A stretch of 21,517 nucleotides of DNA from a virus, in the IMG/VR virus record IMGVR_UViG_3300029911_000157, positions 1 to 21,517 of that record. The stretch is one strand, 5' to 3'. Of this stretch, positions 13,945 to 20,403 are shown in pieces. Both the position numbers and the translations under genes were made by a program. Under the pieces are notes generated by a model that was not told the DNA's origin, searched no databases, and saw only the letters and a program-made list of their open reading frames with translations. Each line of letters opens with the position of its first letter. Positions within the stretch are counted from its first letter, which is position 1.

Positions 13945-14605
13945 CCTCTACGGCGAACGCCTAGGAGTCATAGAGCTCACCGAACAGGAACTCCCCGTAC
14001 CCGAGGGGCTTCTCATGCCCAACACGGCATTCAAGGAGCATTACTTCGTCCGGGTAGTGGCAAAGGGCGACGGGCGCTGGAAGGGGCACGCTGAGATGGG
14101 TCCCCGTACTCTCCCTGACGTTGACGTTGGTGACATCGTCATGGTCCAGGTGAATCCCCAGTTGACTAATTTCTACACCGTGGCCGACAAGTCCATGGTG
14201 GTGATGCACTGGGGGGACGCTCTCGCCAAAATAACCGACACCTCGGTCCCTCTGTCCACCAAGACGGTGATTCCCGTGGGTCGGTGGGTGTTTGCAGACG
14301 TGCGCCTTGCCACAAAGTCGGACAACATTTTCCTCCCCGATGACAGTTCGGCGGCTGCTATCACAACCTGTTTCATATCAGCAGGTAAGCAGACTGATAT
14401 GGATACGGTTGCCCCCGGCTCCAGAATCTACATTGACCTGCAAAAGGCTAGTCGGTTCAGCCTGGGAAACTTTGCGGAACTGGTGTTGAACCCTGCTGAA
14501 GAGGGTGCACCCGAAAAGCGTAAGTTGGTATATCTCTCTGTCGATTACGTGCTAGGACTCTTTGAGAGCGCAGAGGATAGTGAAGTTGTGGGCAGGCTGA
14601 TTTAA
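13901..14605 (+). CDS. Tandem GroES-like co-chaperonin
   Basis: The 234-residue protein contains two segments with the order of motifs found in 10-kDa co-chaperonins. First (about 22-110): GLLMPNTAFKEHY as mobile-loop/strand region, VVAKGDG, then DVDVGDIVMV, ending in VMHWGDALAKI. Second (about 126-222): FADVRLATKSDNIFLPDDSS, then DTVAPGSRIYIDL and the ending LVYLSVDYVLGLFE, which matches the YLLVREEDILGV ending of GroES. Phages such as T4 encode a co-chaperonin to fold the major capsid protein with host GroEL; tandem forms are known in plastids (Cpn20). The start overlaps the lysozyme-like gene by 44 bases; an in-frame ATG at 13910 is an alternative. The fold is inferred from motif order, so it needs structural comparison. 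Confidence 0.6.
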   Translation: MTNMLSPLNAFSSVNLYGERLGVIELTEQELPVPEGLLMPNTAFKEHYFVRVVAKGDGRWKGHAEMGPRTLPDVDVGDIVMVQVNPQLTNFYTVADKSMVVMHWGDALAKITDTSVPLSTKTVIPVGRWVFADVRLATKSDNIFLPDDSSAAAITTCFISAGKQTDMDTVAPGSRIYIDLQKASRFSLGNFAELVLNPAEEGAPEKRKLVYLSVDYVLGLFESAEDSEVVGRLI

Positions 14606-14613
14606 TGCTCAAT

Positions 14614-14633
14614 GTGCCTACTTGGATAGGCAC
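14614..14633 (+). other. Hairpin between the co-chaperonin-like gene and the tandem pair
   Basis: GTGCCTA, loop CTTGGA, TAGGCAC is a perfect seven-pair hairpin eight bases after the stop codon at 14605. The following GTTGTGTGGT is only weakly T-rich, so it is a poor terminator; it may be an attenuator or mRNA-stabilising structure. TGGTTACGTC, a degenerate form of the YAGTTA box, lies just before the ATG at 14670. Confidence 0.35.
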
Positions 14634-14669
14634 GTTGTGTGGTAGGGGGGTGGCGGGCGTGGTTACGTC

Positions 14670-15119
14670 ATGCCACAGCAGCTTTCTAATATCGCCTTCG
14701 GTACCGACGCCACCACACTGAGCGGTTACGCTCTCCGTCTCAATGATCGCTTCGGTGCAGTTGACCTAATTTTTGAAAACGTAGGGGCTAACCAAGCCAC
14801 TCTTTTCATCCGCGAGTACACCTCGGGATACCCGAACTACACGTATCCCGCCACGGGATCGCAGTACTTCAACACGGGTTTTGGTGCGGCCATCGTGATA
14901 CCGCCGGGTGGGGTAAAGACGCAGCACCTCGTGCAAGCGTCCACGCAGATGGGACTCTTCGGCTCTGGAAATACCTCCGTCAACGTCACCATCGCTCTCC
15001 GCAACCCTGCCGACCGCAGGAATCCAGAGATAGAGTGCATTCCCGTGGGCAAACAGAACTGGGGATTTGCCCCCGGCTTTAACAGCACCGCTTTCGGTGG
15101 AGTATACCCGAACATCTAA
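14670..15119 (+). CDS. Small virion-like protein, tandem copy 1
   Basis: This 149-residue protein and the next one are close copies. It begins MPQQLSNIAFGTDATTLSGY and ends with NPADRRNPEIECIPVGKQNW and FGGVYPNI. It is strand-rich, has no signal peptide, and has the composition of a small abundant virion protein such as a decoration or head-surface protein. The start context has no classical ribosome site. The central part differs from copy 2 between about residues 50 and 75. Function is not known; the strong terminator after the pair argues for high expression. Confidence 0.7.
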   Translation: MPQQLSNIAFGTDATTLSGYALRLNDRFGAVDLIFENVGANQATLFIREYTSGYPNYTYPATGSQYFNTGFGAAIVIPPGGVKTQHLVQASTQMGLFGSGNTSVNVTIALRNPADRRNPEIECIPVGKQNWGFAPGFNSTAFGGVYPNI

Positions 15120-15140
15120 CGCTAGGAACAACAAAACAAC

Positions 15141-15590
15141 ATGCCACAGCAACTATCCAACCTCGGCTTCGGTACCGACGCCACCACACTGAGCGGTTAC
15201 GCTCTCCGTCTCAACGACCGCTTCGGCGCAGTTGACCTCAACTTCGAGAATATCGGTGTCAACACCGCTACGCTCTTCGTTCGTGAGTTCGTCTCTGGTT
15301 ACCCCTCGGGTTCCTATGCCACGTCCTCCACGGCCTACCAGGGCACCTCCCTGGGAACTCCGATCGTGATCGCCCCGTCCTGCGTCCAGACAAAGCACTT
15401 TGTCACGGCCTCGCAGCAGATCGGCATCTTCGGATCGGGCAACACCCAGGTGAATGTCACCATCATGCTCCGCAACCCTGCCGACCGCAGGAATCCGGAA
15501 GTCGAGTGCATCCCCGTGGGCAAGCAGAACTGGGGCACCGCACCGGGCTACAACTCGGGTGCCTTCGGCGGCATCTACCCCAACATCTAA
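15141..15590 (+). CDS. Small virion-like protein, tandem copy 2
   Basis: This is a 149-residue copy of the preceding protein with the same start (MPQQLSNLGFGTDATTLSGY) and end (VGKQNWGTAPGY ... FGGIYPNI). Most changes are conservative and lie in the middle, which is richer in Ser/Thr here (SYATSSTAYQGTS). Its 21-base leader is A/C-rich with AGGA 12 bases before the ATG. Its codon choice is richer in C-ending codons than copy 1, suggesting stronger expression. It is followed at once by a strong terminator. It may be a decoration or capsid-associated protein; the two copies could form a hetero-oligomer or occupy different virion sites. Confidence 0.7.
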   Translation: MPQQLSNLGFGTDATTLSGYALRLNDRFGAVDLNFENIGVNTATLFVREFVSGYPSGSYATSSTAYQGTSLGTPIVIAPSCVQTKHFVTASQQIGIFGSGNTQVNVTIMLRNPADRRNPEVECIPVGKQNWGTAPGYNSGAFGGIYPNI

Positions 15591-15622
15591 CCCGCTTTTC
15601 TGGGTTTGGGGTTTTTGGGTCG

Positions 15623-15655
15623 GAAGGACCGCCTCCTATGGCGGTCCTTCTTTTG
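15623..15655 (+). terminator. Strong Rho-independent terminator after the tandem pair
   Basis: GAAGGACCGCC (15623-15633), loop TCCTAT, GGCGGTCCTTC (15640-15650) is a perfect eleven-pair stem followed by TTTTG. It closes the transcript of the tandem genes. Confidence 0.85.
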
Positions 15656-15659
15656 TCCC

Positions 15660-15669
15660 TAGTTATGCT
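15660..15669 (+). promoter_or_regulatory. YAGTTA box directly after the terminator
   Basis: TAGTTATGCT is immediately followed by the GTG at 15670 and lies four bases after the terminator T-run. A new transcript must start here or be absent, so the position supports promoter function for the box. Confidence 0.55.
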
Positions 15670-16302
15670 GTGACCTGTCGCGAGCACATAGACACCCTGT
15701 TTGAAGCCTACGACCAGGAACTTGCGTACCTGGTAGGTTTTCCTCTGACTTCCGAGCCCGAGTTAGCTGAGGGGATGTTCAAGAATATGGCCGCTGCGGG
15801 TTTGATGGGGCTGAGCGCCCTGCAAGGAAAAGCCACCACGCAGTCAGACTACCATCCCAACTCCACGCTGACAGCAGAACCGCAGGAGCGCACCACTCCT
15901 GACAAAATCCATCACGCAGCAGTTGAGTACCCAATGAAAATCTGGGACTACTCACACTCTATGGGAGAGCAGTGGGCGAACAAAACCGTGACGATGAACT
16001 CCGTGGGTCCCGACGTAGGTCAGGTGCCGTATAGCGCTCTCAAGGTTGGCATGGTGGTGGACCGGTGGAGTCACTTCAGTATCGAGATAGCTGGGCACAG
16101 GTACAATCACGTGTTTCATCGCATCTACAAGATAGAAAATGGTCACATCTACACAGCGGGTGACGCCAACCACGAACCTGACCGCGGCTGGGCAAAGCCT
16201 TCTGACATTGTAGCCGTGTGCATAGCCGTGGAGGGTCACGAGCCCGATGATCCTAACTTCAGACTTGTGATACCCGAGTACAACCACCCTCCGGGCGACT
16301 AA
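15670..16302 (+). CDS. Signal-peptidase-like protein (S24/S26 fold)
   Basis: The 210-residue product has in its C-terminal half the pattern of S26-type signal peptidases: NSVGPDVG (candidate nucleophile Ser 111 in an SxxP motif), LKVGMVVDRW, HVFHRIYKIENGHIYTAGDA (His 150, Asp 165) and then a SDIVAVCI strand matching DIIGKV. The His-Arg and GDAN residues are those of the Ser-His-Asp class found in archaea, ER and some Gram-positive signal peptidases. Residues 36-51 are mildly hydrophobic (MFKNMAAAGLMGLSAL) but not a clear membrane anchor. It could be a maturation protease or a protein using this fold for another purpose. The GTG is chosen because the TAGTTATGCT box abuts it; the longer frame from 15454 would overlap the tandem gene and terminator. 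Confidence 0.5.
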   Translation: MTCREHIDTLFEAYDQELAYLVGFPLTSEPELAEGMFKNMAAAGLMGLSALQGKATTQSDYHPNSTLTAEPQERTTPDKIHHAAVEYPMKIWDYSHSMGEQWANKTVTMNSVGPDVGQVPYSALKVGMVVDRWSHFSIEIAGHRYNHVFHRIYKIENGHIYTAGDANHEPDRGWAKPSDIVAVCIAVEGHEPDDPNFRLVIPEYNHPPGD

Positions 16303-16329
16303 TTTCTGTAGGCTGAAACAGGATTTGTG

Positions 16330-16359
16330 TTTACATTCTGCTCAGAGTAGTGTTCTACT
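16330..16359 (+). promoter_or_regulatory. TTTACA-N18-TCTACT promoter of the kinase-VWA operon
   Basis: TTTACA (16330-16335) and TCTACT (16354-16359) are 18 bases apart, eight bases before the ATG at 16368. Upstream lies AAACAGGATTTGTG, a motif that also accompanies the octamers at 18715 and 20899. Confidence 0.45.
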
Positions 16360-16367
16360 TCGGGTCT

Positions 16368-16760
16368 ATGGCACGGCGTTTCAGTTTCGTTGAACCTGTT
16401 GCGGAAGCACCTGCTCCCGTGCAGGGACCGAATGCCAACTCTTTTCCTTCCCTGAGTTCCACGGTAAGACTCTTCTTGGTAACGGGACAGGTAGTGGAGA
16501 AGGCGTGGTGGGACACCACTATCCACAAATTCTACGGGTTTGGTGACAGTGCTTGGTCTTGCACTCCGAGTGACGTTCTTCGCTGGGAGTACACCCGACC
16601 CATATGCCCCGGACCTCACTACGCCTCCATATTAGGCACGCCCCTAGGGCTCCATTCACGTGAATTGAGCGTGGCCAAGGAACAGGAGAATGCCCGCTGG
16701 TTTAACTTCCTGCGGGAGCGGGAAGCCACCGTCATGCGGGAGCGGGTACCTACCCAATGA
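16368..16760 (+). CDS. Hypothetical protein, first gene of the kinase-VWA operon
   Basis: The ATG at 16368 is preferred over the GTG at 16350 because the resulting N-terminus MARRFSFVEP closely resembles the MRRRFNFDTP start of the next protein, and because it fits the promoter spacing. The 130-residue product has a Pro/Ala-rich linker (about 9-25), then a compact domain with TVRLFLVTGQVVEKAWWD and SDVLRWEYTRP, and a charged C-terminal helix (KEQENARWFNFLREREATVM). It overlaps the kinase-like gene by ATGA, so the two are probably co-translated. No family recognised. Confidence 0.65.
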   Translation: MARRFSFVEPVAEAPAPVQGPNANSFPSLSSTVRLFLVTGQVVEKAWWDTTIHKFYGFGDSAWSCTPSDVLRWEYTRPICPGPHYASILGTPLGLHSRELSVAKEQENARWFNFLREREATVMRERVPTQ

Positions 16761-17647
16761 GACGCCGCTTCAATTTTGACACCCCTACCGCCACGGTTGA
16801 CATACCTGGATGGTACGAGGCTGAACCGGGCACCGCCGACAAGTACACCGTGCGGGGGCTCATCGGGCGTGGAGACATAAGCGAGATTTACGATGCCACG
16901 GGGGTGGATAATGAACCCATACTGTTGAAGGTATGCAGGAGTTCTGAGAATAACGATTTGATGGAGAATGAGTTCGGAGTTCTCACTGCCGCTCGCACAT
17001 CTCCCCAGTGGATAAAAGAGGGTGAGACCAAACTCCCCCTTCCACGGGAAAGCTTCCACATCGGTGACAATCGCAGGGTGACATCTTTCGCCCTCACACC
17101 TGGAAATGGGAAGCCTTCTCTGCGAGAAGTCTCCACCCTAGCTGAAGTCCACATCGCCTATCCCGTACTTGATCCTCGGGATGCGGCTTGGATGTTCAAC
17201 CGTATCATTGACGCACTGCACTGTCTGCATGCTACGGGATTTGTTCATGGTGCGGTTACTCCAGACCACTTCATCATTGAGCCCGAAAGTCACCGGGGGC
17301 AACTCCTCGATTTCGGATACGCTGTGAGAGCGGGAGGGAGAGTGACTGCCCTTAGTCCTGACTGGAGGTCCATTTATGCCCCTGAAATACTGGGGAGTGA
17401 GCCTGTCACCCCCGCTACAGACATCTACATGGCTGCCCAATGCATGTGTTACCTGCTGGGTATTTCTTCCCTGACGCAGGCGGCCACCGCTCCGTGTCCC
17501 CTTCCGATGTTCCGGTTCCTGAAGGCTTGCCTGCTGGGACCCAAACACAGGATTCAGAACACCTGGCAGGTTCATGATGACTTTCGCAATGTTCTCACCG
17601 AAATCTATGGGGAGCGCAAATTCCGCGTCTTCTCAATGCCTCGGTAA
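16757..17647 (+). CDS. Protein-kinase-fold protein lacking the catalytic Asp (pseudokinase)
   Basis: The 296-residue protein has the kinase order: glycine-rich loop IGRGDISEIYDA (36-47), ATP-binding Lys 58 in ILLKV, a helix with Glu 72, the catalytic-loop region FVHGAVTPDHFII (162-174), LLDFGYAV with DFG at 185-187, APE at 208-210, TPATDIYMAAQ (218-227) and a final Arg near 265. In the catalytic loop HRD is replaced by HGA, so the proton-accepting Asp is absent, and the N after it is also replaced. Kinase-like proteins with VHGAV in place of HRD accompany VWA proteins in some bacteria and large phages, as I recall. It is probably a pseudokinase or a nucleotide-binding scaffold working with the VWA protein encoded next. 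A weakly active kinase cannot be excluded. Confidence 0.75.
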   Translation: MRRRFNFDTPTATVDIPGWYEAEPGTADKYTVRGLIGRGDISEIYDATGVDNEPILLKVCRSSENNDLMENEFGVLTAARTSPQWIKEGETKLPLPRESFHIGDNRRVTSFALTPGNGKPSLREVSTLAEVHIAYPVLDPRDAAWMFNRIIDALHCLHATGFVHGAVTPDHFIIEPESHRGQLLDFGYAVRAGGRVTALSPDWRSIYAPEILGSEPVTPATDIYMAAQCMCYLLGISSLTQAATAPCPLPMFRFLKACLLGPKHRIQNTWQVHDDFRNVLTEIYGERKFRVFSMPR

Positions 17648-17674
17648 TCAACAACCACAACATAACGTACCACC

Positions 17675-18649
17675 ATGGGTTCCTCCTCCTACGACAGTTC
17701 AGTATACAGTGCCCGCATTGAGCACCATCGGGAGACGCACACAGACGCCTTCACCCACACAGCCGCTGTCCTCTCCGGGGCAACAGCCGCAGGAGTTCAC
17801 GAAAGCCTAGACCCTTCCAAGCCCAACAGGGCGGGTAAGCTTATCCGTGAGTCCTTCGACAGCGACCTCCACCCCACTGCCAACTCCATTGCCGTGCTCT
17901 TCGATGTCACAGGCTCGATGGCTGAGGTTCCACGGCTCTTCGTTGAGGCCCTGGGCACCCTGATGCAAACCCTCACCCGTGAGGGCTTCGTATCGGACCC
18001 TCAAGTGCTTTTCGGAGCCATCGGAGACGCCACCACAGACCGCGCACCCCTCCAGGTGGGTCAGTACGAGGCGGGCAACGAGATGGATGCCGCCCTCACC
18101 AAAATCCTGCTTGAGCGGGGCGGTGGACCCGGGTACCACGAATCCTACGAGTTGGGCATGTACTACATGGCCCGCCACACGGACCTGAACAGCCTCACCA
18201 AGCGGGAGAAGAAGGGCTACCTGTTCATCACGGGTGACGAACTTCCCTACAACGAGGTGAAGAGGCATGAGGTGAAGCAAGTCATCGGGGACAGCCTCCA
18301 GGAAAACATTCCCCTTCCGGAACTCCTCACCGAACTGCGCGAGAAGTACGAGGTGTTCTGGATCATGCCGGGAGGCACCTCCAACTGGGGCAGGTCCGTG
18401 GTCGAGGATGGTTTGCGTGCCCTCTTCGGGCAGAACTTCATCAAGCTGGAGAACCCGGCCAACATCGTTGAACTCATCGCCTCCACGATTGGTTTGATGG
18501 AAGGCAAGGACCTGAGCGAGGTGGGTTCCAACTTGGTCGCCGCTGGCTCCAACGAGACGAGGGTTACCGCTGCGGCCGACGCCTTGGCTGCCCTCGCTGC
18601 TGCCAAAAACCTCACGGGTGTTGGCACCGATAAAGTTGCACGGCTGTAA
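17675..18649 (+). CDS. VWA-domain protein with intact metal site
   Basis: The 324-residue protein has a von Willebrand factor A domain at about 70-275. The MIDAS residues are visible: IAVLFDVTGSM (Asp 77, Ser 81), a Thr/Asp region at FGAIGDATTD (Asp 118) and YLFITGDE (Asp 188). VWA domains bind protein partners through a divalent metal. The N-terminus MGSSSYDSSVYSAR is a Ser-rich start that also occurs in other phage VWA proteins as I recall. The C-terminus is an Ala-rich helix. It follows the pseudokinase gene after 27 A/C-rich bases, and a terminator closes the operon. A VWA-kinase pair is the core of TerY-type phosphorylation triads in bacteria; the phosphatase of that triad is not seen here. 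Confidence 0.82.
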   Translation: MGSSSYDSSVYSARIEHHRETHTDAFTHTAAVLSGATAAGVHESLDPSKPNRAGKLIRESFDSDLHPTANSIAVLFDVTGSMAEVPRLFVEALGTLMQTLTREGFVSDPQVLFGAIGDATTDRAPLQVGQYEAGNEMDAALTKILLERGGGPGYHESYELGMYYMARHTDLNSLTKREKKGYLFITGDELPYNEVKRHEVKQVIGDSLQENIPLPELLTELREKYEVFWIMPGGTSNWGRSVVEDGLRALFGQNFIKLENPANIVELIASTIGLMEGKDLSEVGSNLVAAGSNETRVTAAADALAALAAAKNLTGVGTDKVARL

Positions 18650-18669
18650 AGCTGTGCTGTCATAGCAGG

Positions 18670-18719
18670 CCGCCCTCAGAGCTACAGGAAGTTCTGGGGG
18701 CGGTTCTGTTTTGTTGTTT
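18670..18719 (+). terminator. Terminator after the VWA gene
   Basis: CCGCCCTCAGA (18670-18680) pairs with TCTGGGGGCGG (18693-18703) over eleven positions with one G-T pair and a 12-base loop, followed by TTCTGTTTTGTTGTTT. It ends the pseudokinase-VWA transcript. The T-run merges into the next promoter. Confidence 0.8.
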
Positions 18720-18744
18720 ACAAATACAGGATTCGTGTTACACA
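18717..18744 (+). promoter_or_regulatory. TTTACA-N16-TACACA promoter of the small-gene cluster
   Basis: TTTACA (18717-18722) lies 16 bases before TACACA (18739-18744), and the ATG follows seven bases later. The sequence TGTTTACAAATACAGGATTC is shared almost fully with 20899 and in part with 12051-12037 on the minus strand. The 10-base leader would leave little room for a ribosome site. Confidence 0.5.
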
Positions 18745-18751
18745 CGTATAC

Positions 18752-19015
18752 ATGAAACACACTAATAACGATTGCCACCGCAAGGCCGAACACCTTTTGC
18801 GTTCCGCAGGCTGGACCCCACTTCGCCAATTTGAGCCCGCAAAGGCAGACCGTATCAAAGACGGCGAGTGCTTTGAAATGTGGCGCAACGAGGTCGGGAA
18901 CCGCCGCGTAATTGTCCACTTCTACGCAGACGGCGACGGTTGCGATTTCTACGCCTGCGGCAACGAGAACACATGGTCCAGCGTTGAGGAGCTTTTAAAG
19001 GAGCCGGGCAAATGA
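18752..19015 (+). CDS. Small phage hypothetical protein
   Basis: The 87-residue protein has an N-terminal helix (RKAEHLLRSAGWTPLRQF), a central strand pair with NRRVIVHFYADGDGCDFYAC and a final helix WSSVEELLKE. The compact alpha-beta-beta-alpha pattern is common in small phage early proteins. It is first in a cluster of six short genes. The ATG overlaps no other gene and follows the TTTACA promoter closely. No function is evident. Confidence 0.6.
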   Translation: MKHTNNDCHRKAEHLLRSAGWTPLRQFEPAKADRIKDGECFEMWRNEVGNRRVIVHFYADGDGCDFYACGNENTWSSVEELLKEPGK

Positions 19016-19419
19016 GAGCACTGACCGTTAAGCAACAGACTAAGCATCGCGCACGGGCATTCCGCTTGCTGCCGATATTGGGATTCAAGGTGGATGGTCC
19101 GCCGCAATGCCGATTCTACTGGCTTGACGTGGGTCACCGTATCGACGGTGAACGCCTTTGCGTTGCATTCGATGTTCCAGATCAATGCTTGGGCGGTCGA
19201 ACCGGCTGGGTTTGGCAGAAAGCCAAGCTAACCGAAGCACCATTGTTTGGCTACTCGGGGACCACCTCTGTTGGTTCGGCGTGGGCTACATGCGATAGGA
19301 TCATTGCCGTAACCCTTGAGCAAATAGCGAGCATTGGATTTGTTCAGGGACTGCTAGCGGAGCGGGTCAAACTCACAGAAATAAAAACCTCATTGGCTTC
19401 CACCCTCGCTAAGATTTAA
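19012..19419 (+). CDS. Small phage hypothetical protein
   Basis: The start overlaps the previous stop (ATGA). The 135-residue product begins with a basic stretch (VKQQTKHRARAFRLLPILGF), has a central strand-rich part (CRFYWLDVGHRIDGERLCVA, then GRTGWVWQKAKL) and ends with a helix ERVKLTEIKTSLASTL. The basic start could bind nucleic acid, but no known domain is recognised. Codon use is less C-rich than in the structural genes, in line with an early or recently gained gene. Confidence 0.6.
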   Translation: MRALTVKQQTKHRARAFRLLPILGFKVDGPPQCRFYWLDVGHRIDGERLCVAFDVPDQCLGGRTGWVWQKAKLTEAPLFGYSGTTSVGSAWATCDRIIAVTLEQIASIGFVQGLLAERVKLTEIKTSLASTLAKI

Positions 19420-19425
19420 ATCGCC

Positions 19426-19650
19426 ATGAAGCCTAAATTCCACCTAATTACAGTCGAAGGATCAGGACCGTTTCCAATCGACATGCTGCGCAATAACCAA
19501 TGCTGGCCGTACGAGACGGATGACTCTGCGCTCGTTCAGGGCTGCAATGACCGCATGAGAATCGTGAGGGTAAAGGGCACGCTTACACCCAACACCAAGC
19601 GGTGGGAATCGTTCGGCTGGCGGGTCAGGGAATCTCAGAAAACCTTCTAA
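19426..19650 (+). CDS. Small phage hypothetical protein
   Basis: The 74-residue product begins six bases after the previous stop. It reads MKPKFHLITVEGSGPFPIDM, then LRNNQCWPYETDDSALV and ends with RWESFGWRVRESQKTF. The pattern (a strand, a turn with PFP and DMLR, then a Trp-rich C-terminus) suggests a small compact fold. The central part MLRNNQCWP ... D resembles small phage proteins in which a Trp-Pro follows a Cys. Function unknown. Confidence 0.55.
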   Translation: MKPKFHLITVEGSGPFPIDMLRNNQCWPYETDDSALVQGCNDRMRIVRVKGTLTPNTKRWESFGWRVRESQKTF

Positions 19651-19738
19651 CCCCCTTCCTTCGTCGGAATGCGGTGCCTGAGCGAAAGCGATGACGGCTT
19701 AAAGATGCAAGTAGATCGCCGCAGGAGACGAAACATAA

Positions 19739-20134
19739 ATGAGCACCCAAATAAAACTCACCGCCGAAAATGTATGGGCTGTCTTTCGTGACTGCCTTTT
19801 CAAGGACGACGAGGACACTGCACAGGCGGTGATTGCGGAGGGCATCATGAGCAAGTTCGGTTTCCATCCCGAGAGGCTAGCCGCGCACACGGGGGACATC
19901 CGGTCGATGCTTGACTGCCTCTCCGACGATTTTCAAGTCAGTGGAGGGGGCGGGATGAGCTTCCTCAATGCCTGCATGACCAAAGACGACAACCAGTGGG
20001 GTGAGCATCAAAATATGGAGCAGCTACTCGCCCTAGGTATCGCCATCGGGTATGCGCGTATTTTGCTGCCCAGAAACATGTGGTCCGTGCTACCCGGTGG
20101 GGTGCCCTATTTCTCTGTGGGGCCGAAGCCATGA
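19739..20134 (+). CDS. Conserved phage hypothetical protein (LLPRxMWSVLPGG family)
   Basis: The 131-residue protein has the features of a widely seen phage and prophage protein of unknown function: KFGFHPERLAAHTGDIRSML, then SGGGGMSFLNACMTKDDNQW, MEQLLALGIAIGYARILLPR and MWSVLPGGVPYFSVG. It is soluble and probably alpha/beta. The ATG at 19739 has AGGAGA 12 bases before it, after an 88-base gap without a gene. It is coupled by ATGA to the next gene. I recognise the motifs from phage annotation but know of no established role. Confidence 0.7.
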   Translation: MSTQIKLTAENVWAVFRDCLFKDDEDTAQAVIAEGIMSKFGFHPERLAAHTGDIRSMLDCLSDDFQVSGGGGMSFLNACMTKDDNQWGEHQNMEQLLALGIAIGYARILLPRNMWSVLPGGVPYFSVGPKP

Positions 20135-20403
20135 GAACCCTAAACACGATAGGTGAGAAAATCGCCTTTTGGTCTTACGGAAAGAGCGACCGCGTGAACG
20201 CCCCTGAGAACCAATCGGAAGGTTTCCGCAGGGGTTATACGGCGGCTATAAACAGGAAACCCCATACTGACTCTCATGACGCGATCTTTGAGGAATATAA
20301 CTGTGTAGGCTGCCCCGAACCGCTGACAGATGACTTCAAGGATTGGAAGCGTGGCTGGTGGGCAGGAGTCTTTCAAACAATAGGAGGAGCGGACTTACCA
20401 TGA
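20131..20403 (+). CDS. Small phage protein with an RMF-like pattern
   Basis: The ATG at 20131 overlaps the preceding stop (ATGA) and is preferred over a longer frame from 20080 that would lie inside the upstream gene. The 90-residue product contains GFRRGYTAAINRK (31-43) and DFKDWKRGWWAGV (68-80). This spacing of GY...A...G-type and WxxGWxxG/A segments resembles ribosome modulation factor, as in the 8805 gene. Two cysteines (CVGC, 58-61) lie between. The match is short and could be chance, so the functional call is tentative. The stop overlaps the next start. Confidence 0.6.
   Translation: MRTLNTIGEKIAFWSYGKSDRVNAPENQSEGFRRGYTAAINRKPHTDSHDAIFEEYNCVGCPEPLTDDFKDWKRGWWAGVFQTIGGADLP

Larger units (their letters stand above)
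14670..15590 (+). repeat. Tandem gene duplication
   Basis: The two 149-codon genes are direct repeats about 471 bases apart. A run of 48 bases is identical (14696-14743 and 15167-15214), and the region encoding NPADRRNPE is also nearly identical, whereas the middle parts differ. This mosaic points to a duplication kept similar at its ends by selection or recombination. Confidence 0.85.

Noticed and set aside
15454-15669. Longer in-frame start for the signal-peptidase-like gene
   Set aside because: It would run through the tandem gene and across a strong terminator; the GTG at 15670 follows a TAGTTA box.
17807-18919. A 370-codon open frame on the minus strand
   Set aside because: It is the exact antisense of the VWA gene and crosses the terminator and the next promoter. 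Its length comes from the C-rich third codon positions of the real gene, and the protein has no coherent domain.
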